From the NCBI GenBank assembly GCA_012520835.1, contig JAAYNN010000150.1, forward strand, positions 1-8,976: 8,976 nt of DNA, read 5' to 3'. This stretch comes from Dehalococcoidales bacterium (GTDB lineage Bacteria > Chloroflexota > Dehalococcoidia > Dehalococcoidales > UBA5627). This document shows, in pieces, positions 6,288 through 8,976 of the stretch (position 1 is its first letter; each line of letters begins with the position of its first letter). Position numbers and translations under genes: made by a program. The notes below the pieces were generated by a model. It did not search any database, had not been told where the DNA came from, and worked only from the letters and a program-made list of their open reading frames with translations.

Positions 6288-6950
6288 TTACTCGTCGCCA
6301 GATTTATTTTCAGTTTCTTCTTCAGCTTTGGTTTCTTCGACGGTCCCGGCTTCTTCAGGTTCGGCCTCAGCGGCTACCGGTTCTTCGTCTATCTTGATTT
6401 TGCTGATCTTGACAATAATTTGCTCCGCATCGGCAGTAGTCGAAATGTCCTCGTCGAGGACTATATCTTTAACATAAATAGTGTCTCCCGCTTCTTCCAA
6501 GCCGCTGATATCCACCTCGATATGAGGCGGCATCTTATCCGGATAGGCTTCGATTTGGATATGGGTCAACAGCTGTTCGGTCATGTTGAACTTGGATTTA
6601 AGAGCCGGAGAATCTCCGACGAAGACGAAGGGGATTTCGGCGGTCATTTTTTCAGCCTTATTGACCTGGTAGAAATCGACGTGCAGCAGCTGTCCGTTTA
6701 TGGCATCGCGCTGAATCTCACGGATAAAGACGCTGCGGGGAGTCTTCTCTTTTTCGATTAAGACATCTATCAGGCGTGTTGTACCTCCCTGCGCAATCAA
6801 TTTTTTAAGTTCGTTGCTGTCGCACTGCAGCGCCAGGGATTCGATTTTGTTACCGAAGACATGGATTGGGGTAATTCCCTGCCTGCGCAGTGAAGCCGTT
6901 TTTTTCCCTAAAATAGTCCTTTTAGATGCTTTTAATGTTAAATTTGCCAT
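6288..6950 (-). CDS. rplY: Large ribosomal subunit protein bL25, Ctc form
   Basis: A 220-residue L25 of the long (Ctc/TL5) type. The N-terminal L25 barrel (about 5-92) binds 5S rRNA and contains the family block REIQRDAINGQLLHVDFYQV (77-96). The C-terminal TL5-like beta domain (about 97-187) contains PPHIEVDISGLEEAGD. The last 30 residues form a highly acidic tail rich in Glu and Ala. The ATG at 6950 is chosen over a TTG at 6965 because GAGG lies 5 bases upstream and MANLTLKAS is a normal L25 start. In many bacteria ctc sits next to pth; here natA follows instead, 31 bases on, so the three genes probably form one transcript. The promoter and first six codons lie in the right-hand unit of an old tandem duplication. 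Confidence 0.95.
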   Translation of the reverse strand: MANLTLKASKRTILGKKTASLRRQGITPIHVFGNKIESLALQCDSNELKKLIAQGGTTRLIDVLIEKEKTPRSVFIREIQRDAINGQLLHVDFYQVNKAEKMTAEIPFVFVGDSPALKSKFNMTEQLLTHIQIEAYPDKMPPHIEVDISGLEEAGDTIYVKDIVLDEDISTTADAEQIIVKISKIKIDEEPVAAEAEPEEAGTVEETKAEEETENKSGDE

Positions 6951-7001
6951 TTTATCCTCTTTCAAAACATATTACGACATTAATTATGTAACTATATATC
7001 A

Positions 7002-7030
7002 ATTAAAACAGGAAATATTTAAAAATGCAA
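7002..7030 (-). promoter_or_regulatory. Predicted promoter of rplY-natA-natB
   Basis: On the minus strand TTGCAT (7025-7030) is followed after 17 bases by TTTAAT (7002-7007), with TGT in front of it (extended -10). Transcription would start near 6995 and give a leader of about 45 bases. In the distal duplicate the corresponding boxes read TCACAT and CGT-TTTAAT, clearly weaker. Confidence 0.45.
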
Positions 7031-7065
7031 CAGCCTATTCGTAAAATTAATGTTAAATTTCCCAT
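7003..7065 (-). pseudogene. Vestigial 20-codon reading frame from the duplicated rplY start
   Basis: In the distal copy of the leader duplication, GAGGG lies 4 bases before ATG at 7065, and the frame reads MGNLTLILRIGC and on to a TAA at 7003-7005, 20 codons in all. The first six residues copy those of L25 (MANLTL) with one change; the rest is leader sequence read through. It stops inside the -10 box of the proximal copy. It is most simply a relic, though it could act as a leader peptide if the distal copy is transcribed. Confidence 0.5.
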
Positions 7066-7151
7066 TTTACCCTCTTTTCAAAATATATTATGACATATTG
7101 ACATCCATTAAAACGGGAAATGCTTAAAAATGTGACGGCCGATTAGTAAAA

Positions 7152-7283
7152 CGGAAACTTTATGTCAATTTCAAGCTGGGATGTACAGCCCTTAAAATAA
7201 AGCTGTCATCGGGTTGTCAGAGGGTTGTCCAGTGGCCTGTCAAGGCTATTTATTAACTGAAAAGGCATTGGTATAATACGATG
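7152..7283. other. Intergenic stretch with four spaced TGTC repeats
   Basis: This noncoding stretch between the leader duplication and the cyclotransferase gene contains TGTC at 7204, 7215, 7226 and 7238, that is, at steps of 11, 11 and 12 bases, with GGGTTGTC repeated exactly at 7211-7218 and 7222-7229. Such near-helical spacing could mark a protein binding site, but no regulator is indicated. A TATAAT at 7272-7277 on the plus strand has only a poor -35 box. No convincing terminator for the upstream minus-strand gene was found. Confidence 0.4.
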
Positions 7284-7691
7284 CTACATGAGTCGCCAGT
7301 CCCTGTAGCCCTGCTGGATGATTTTCAGGTATTCCGGGGAGGCTTTCGATTCATCCGCCTGGAGCTGTCCCTTTTTGATGTAGGCAACAGCTTCCATTGC
7401 CTCGCCGTCTTCGTTGTTTACCAGTACCCTGATGCGTTCGAAATTACCAGGACAGTCTTCCGCTTTATCCAGTTTTCCCCAGTCCGTATCGGGAACATCA
7501 TAGATGGCGCCGCGAACCTTGTCGCCGGTAGAGCGTTTGATAGTAGCAACACCGCCGCGCCACTGGCGCGTCCACCCCGTAAACAGCAGGCGGTAATTGT
7601 GGAGGGTGGCGCTATAAAGCGGACGGCTTTGCGGAGACACGTCTGCCATCTGCTTTTTATTCAAATTTAAGCCGTATGCAAAATAATACAT
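7284..7691 (-). CDS. Gamma-glutamylcyclotransferase-like (GGCT/AIG2 fold) protein
   Basis: The 135-residue protein has the small GGCT/AIG2 barrel. Its N-terminal FAYGLNL (4-10) corresponds to the substrate-binding YGSNL loop, with Leu where Ser is usual. RGAIYDVPDTDWGKLDKAED (60-79) carries the catalytic acid, most likely E78, followed by the expected CPGNFERI. Characterised relatives release 5-oxoproline from gamma-glutamyl amino acids, dipeptides or amines; the substrate of bacterial members is mostly unknown. The ATG lies 4 bases after the stop of the small membrane protein gene, with only a weak GGA site in its end, so the two are likely one transcript. The Ser to Leu change in the binding loop makes the exact activity uncertain. 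Confidence 0.82.
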   Translation of the reverse strand: MYYFAYGLNLNKKQMADVSPQSRPLYSATLHNYRLLFTGWTRQWRGGVATIKRSTGDKVRGAIYDVPDTDWGKLDKAEDCPGNFERIRVLVNNEDGEAMEAVAYIKKGQLQADESKASPEYLKIIQQGYRDWRLM

Positions 7692-7695
7692 GACG

Positions 7696-7851
7696 CTAAT
7701 CCAGTGAATAGACTATTATAAAGGCTCCGACCAGTATCATCGTGGCAGAGATAATATAAACAGCTTTTTTAGGCCAAACCATGGCTATGATACCGAACAG
7801 GACAAACACTATTCCGACTATTATCAGAATGGGCGGGGTTATATCGAACAT
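7696..7851 (-). CDS. 51-residue membrane protein with two predicted helices
   Basis: A short reading frame from ATG at 7851 to TAG at 7696-7698. AAGGAG lies 7 bases before the ATG, one of the best ribosome binding sites in the window. The peptide begins MFDITPPIL and consists of two hydrophobic helices (about 7-26 and 30-48) joined by WPKKA, with a short tail ending SLD. The positive KK turn suggests a hairpin with the turn in the cytoplasm and both ends outside. No family is recognised. It has its own predicted promoter at 7895-7923 and precedes the cyclotransferase gene by 4 bases, so it is the first gene of a two-gene unit. The ribosome binding site, hydrophobic pattern and tight spacing together make it a probable real gene, though sequence alone cannot prove expression. 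Confidence 0.72.
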   Translation of the reverse strand: MFDITPPILIIVGIVFVLFGIIAMVWPKKAVYIISATMILVGAFIIVYSLD

Positions 7852-7894
7852 GTCCCGGCTCCTTTTCCAGCGATTGGTAATATAGTACCAGGTT

Positions 7895-7923
7895 ATTATA
7901 ATAGTTTTTTGTTTTTCTGACCA
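7895..7923 (-). promoter_or_regulatory. Predicted promoter of the small membrane protein-cyclotransferase unit
   Basis: On the minus strand a consensus TATAAT (7895-7900) lies 17 bases after TGGTCA (7918-7923, 4 of 6 matches). The spacer is A-rich. Transcription would start near 7888, about 37 bases before the ATG at 7851. Confidence 0.6.
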
Positions 7924-7966
7924 GAGGGGTGTAAGTGTCCGATATGTTATGGGCTCTTACCAAAAA

Positions 7967-7995
7967 TTGACAATATTTTTCAGGGCGGTTATAGT
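7967..7995 (+). promoter_or_regulatory. Strong predicted sigma-70 promoter of the rightmost gene
   Basis: A perfect TTGACA (7967-7972) is followed after exactly 17 bases by TATAGT (7990-7995, 5 of 6 matches). Transcription would begin near 8002, giving a leader of about 70 bases before the ATG at 8072. It diverges from the minus-strand promoter at 7895-7923, with 43 bases between the two -35 boxes. The leader contains an inverted repeat CGTAAT-TT-ATTACG at 8045-8058, ending at the GGGG ribosome binding site. Confidence 0.7.
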
Positions 7996-8071
7996 GAATG
8001 TGAGGACCTTAATTGCTTGTTTGTTTAAGTTTAACCTGTTCAGTCGTAATTTATTACGGGGTTTATATTAG

Positions 8072-8976
8072 ATGAGGGCACACGAAGATCCAATCGAAAT
8101 AGAAAACCTGACCAGGCTGAATGAATATGGCCCCGATGACCTGTTTATCTGTTGTGCCAGTTTCGAGGATAGGTGCCTGCAGGGAGCCGCCAAAGCCGGG
8201 CCCAGTTACCGGGTGCGTTTCAGTGTCATCTTTGTAATCGAGGAGCCTTTCTATCAACAGGTGGTCGAAACCAACATGTTGAAGTTGCAGGCCGATCTCA
8301 GCAGAAGAACTTCGGAAGGTGTATTTATCATCCGCTGCCAGCGCGACAATCCCATGGAAGGCATCAGCCAGCTCAAGAATATCTGGAACCGCTGCCGCCC
8401 CAAAGATGCCGATGATTCCTATATTACATTCGATATCAGCGGTTTTACCAAGATTTACCTGCTGCAACTGCTGCATTTTTTAGTGGCGGAACAGAACCTG
8501 GGCATCCCGCGCATCATACATACCACCCAGAGCTACTCCCCTACCAGGCTTACCCGCGGGGTGGAACAGATTTCGACGGTGCATAATTTCTTCGGCACCA
8601 TTTCTTTCGAAAAGCAGACGGTGCTGGTGCTGTTTTTAGGATTCGAACCGGAACGCTCACTGACGGTGTGGAAACATTTTAACCCGGCCAGAACAATCGC
8701 ACTGATTACCAATCCTCCGCGCGGCAACTGCGATGAATACCTGGAATATGCCAAAAACAACAACTCGTTCCTGCTGTCTCAACCGGGAGTGGAGTTGAAA
8801 GATGTTCCGGCCGATGACCCGTATTCTGCCAGAAATGTGCTTGAAGAGATCTATCGTGAAATCAAGGATTCATTTAACATGGTAATCGGGCCTTTCGGTA
8901 CCAAGTCGCAGACAGTGGGTATCTTCCTGTTCTGCCTGGAGCATCCCAAGGCGCAGGTGGTCTATTCCTTTCCCAT
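8072..8976 (+). CDS. Unrecognised protein with two Rossmann-like halves, 3' end outside window
   Basis: An open frame of 301 codons from ATG at 8072 to the window edge with no stop. GGGG about 10 bases before the ATG is a plausible ribosome binding site. I do not recognise the family. The first half (about 20-150) alternates strands and helices: LFICCASFEDRC (24-35), SVIFVIEE, FIIRCQ, then ITFDISGFTK (118-127) followed by a helix of hydrophobic residues. The second half (about 183-301) repeats the plan: VLVLFLGFEPERS, TIALITNPP, then FNMVIGPFGTK (268-278), a hydrophobic helix, and VVYSFP. A hydrophobic strand ending in a small-residue turn with Thr-Lys, then a helix, recalls the GGTK turn of CARF-type nucleotide-sensing domains, so a tandem sensor fold is possible. 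No signal peptide or membrane segment is seen. No nuclease or other effector domain is visible in the part available. Confidence 0.8.
   Translation, partial: MRAHEDPIEIENLTRLNEYGPDDLFICCASFEDRCLQGAAKAGPSYRVRFSVIFVIEEPFYQQVVETNMLKLQADLSRRTSEGVFIIRCQRDNPMEGISQLKNIWNRCRPKDADDSYITFDISGFTKIYLLQLLHFLVAEQNLGIPRIIHTTQSYSPTRLTRGVEQISTVHNFFGTISFEKQTVLVLFLGFEPERSLTVWKHFNPARTIALITNPPRGNCDEYLEYAKNNNSFLLSQPGVELKDVPADDPYSARNVLEEIYREIKDSFNMVIGPFGTKSQTVGIFLFCLEHPKAQVVYSFP

Larger units (their letters stand above)
6932..7151. repeat. Degenerate tandem duplication of the rplY leader
   Basis: Two directly adjoining copies, 6932-7046 (115 bases) and 7047-7151 (105 bases), both run from TTAATGTTAAATTT to GTAAAA. 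By eye they match at roughly 80 percent of aligned positions, with a 9-to-10-base gap near the middle of the second copy. The gene-proximal copy contains the rplY promoter, ribosome binding site, ATG and first six codons. The distal copy keeps the ribosome binding site (GAGGG) and ATG but has lost the better part of the promoter. It is therefore a duplication of the gene's 5' end and not an insertion element; no terminal inverted repeats were seen. Confidence 0.85.

Noticed and set aside
7272..7277. TATAAT on the plus strand, possible promoter into the antisense of the cyclotransferase gene
   Set aside because: The -35 region at 17 bases is TTTATT, a poor match, and no plus-strand gene follows.
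7769..7963. Minus-strand frame of 64 codons upstream of the cyclotransferase gene
   Set aside because: It spans the predicted promoter, has no ribosome binding site and an unprotein-like composition, and covers the better-supported small membrane protein gene in another frame.
8063..8476. Minus-strand frame of 137 codons opposite the rightmost gene
   Set aside because: The plus-strand frame runs for 301 codons, has a strong promoter and ribosome binding site, and shows regular strand-helix alternation. The minus-strand frame is its shadow.
1..8976. CRISPR array, tRNA, rRNA or insertion sequence
   Set aside because: No regularly spaced repeats of the right length, no cloverleaf-like sequence, no transposase frame and no terminal inverted repeats were found on either strand.

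Overview
The window is a stretch of bacterial chromosome. Promoters are of sigma-70 type, GGAG-like ribosome binding sites are common, and most genes lie on the minus strand. All genes with a recognisable function are of bacterial type: Ogt, ComF, a Bacillus-type MazEF pair, ThpR, L25/Ctc and a NatAB-type exporter. The moderate G+C, the I42-type inhibitor fragment and this mix of genes would fit an anaerobe such as a member of the Chloroflexota (Dehalococcoidia) or a Firmicute. That placement is a guess, because no rRNA or tRNA gene is present to settle it.

Layout. Bases 1-144 (+) hold the 3' end of a chagasin-like (I42) protease inhibitor gene, overlapping tail to tail with ogt (131-637, -). 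Upstream of ogt on the same strand lie comF (728-1432, -) and a small zinc-ribbon gene (1564-1776, -). Diverging from these, a toxin-antitoxin pair of MazEF type (2015-2600, +) has its own promoter and palindromic operator. Facing it is a two-gene unit, a TIM-barrel amidohydrolase followed by the RNA 2',3'-cyclic phosphodiesterase thpR (4049 to 2626, -). Next come rplY (ribosomal protein L25/Ctc) and a two-gene ABC exporter of NatAB type (6950 to 4123, -), probably one transcript, closed by an intrinsic terminator at 4057-4097. Upstream of rplY lies a degenerate tandem duplication of its own leader. Then come a gamma-glutamylcyclotransferase-like gene (7284-7691, -) and, just ahead of it, a 51-residue membrane protein gene (7696-7851, -). 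The last gene (8072 to the window end, +) has a strong promoter. It encodes an unrecognised protein with two Rossmann-like halves, each carrying a small-residue-Thr-Lys turn reminiscent of CARF-type sensor domains.

How the genes work together. ogt (alkylation repair) and comF (DNA-uptake or PRPP-linked) are ordinary housekeeping or accessory genes. mazEF is a self-regulating module whose toxin lacks the usual active-site arginine. rplY-natA-natB couples a ribosomal protein to an exporter. The most promising spots are the unfinished gene at the right end, the duplicated rplY leader with a vestigial 20-codon reading frame, the altered MazF active site, and the overlap of a terminator with a promoter at 4057-4097.
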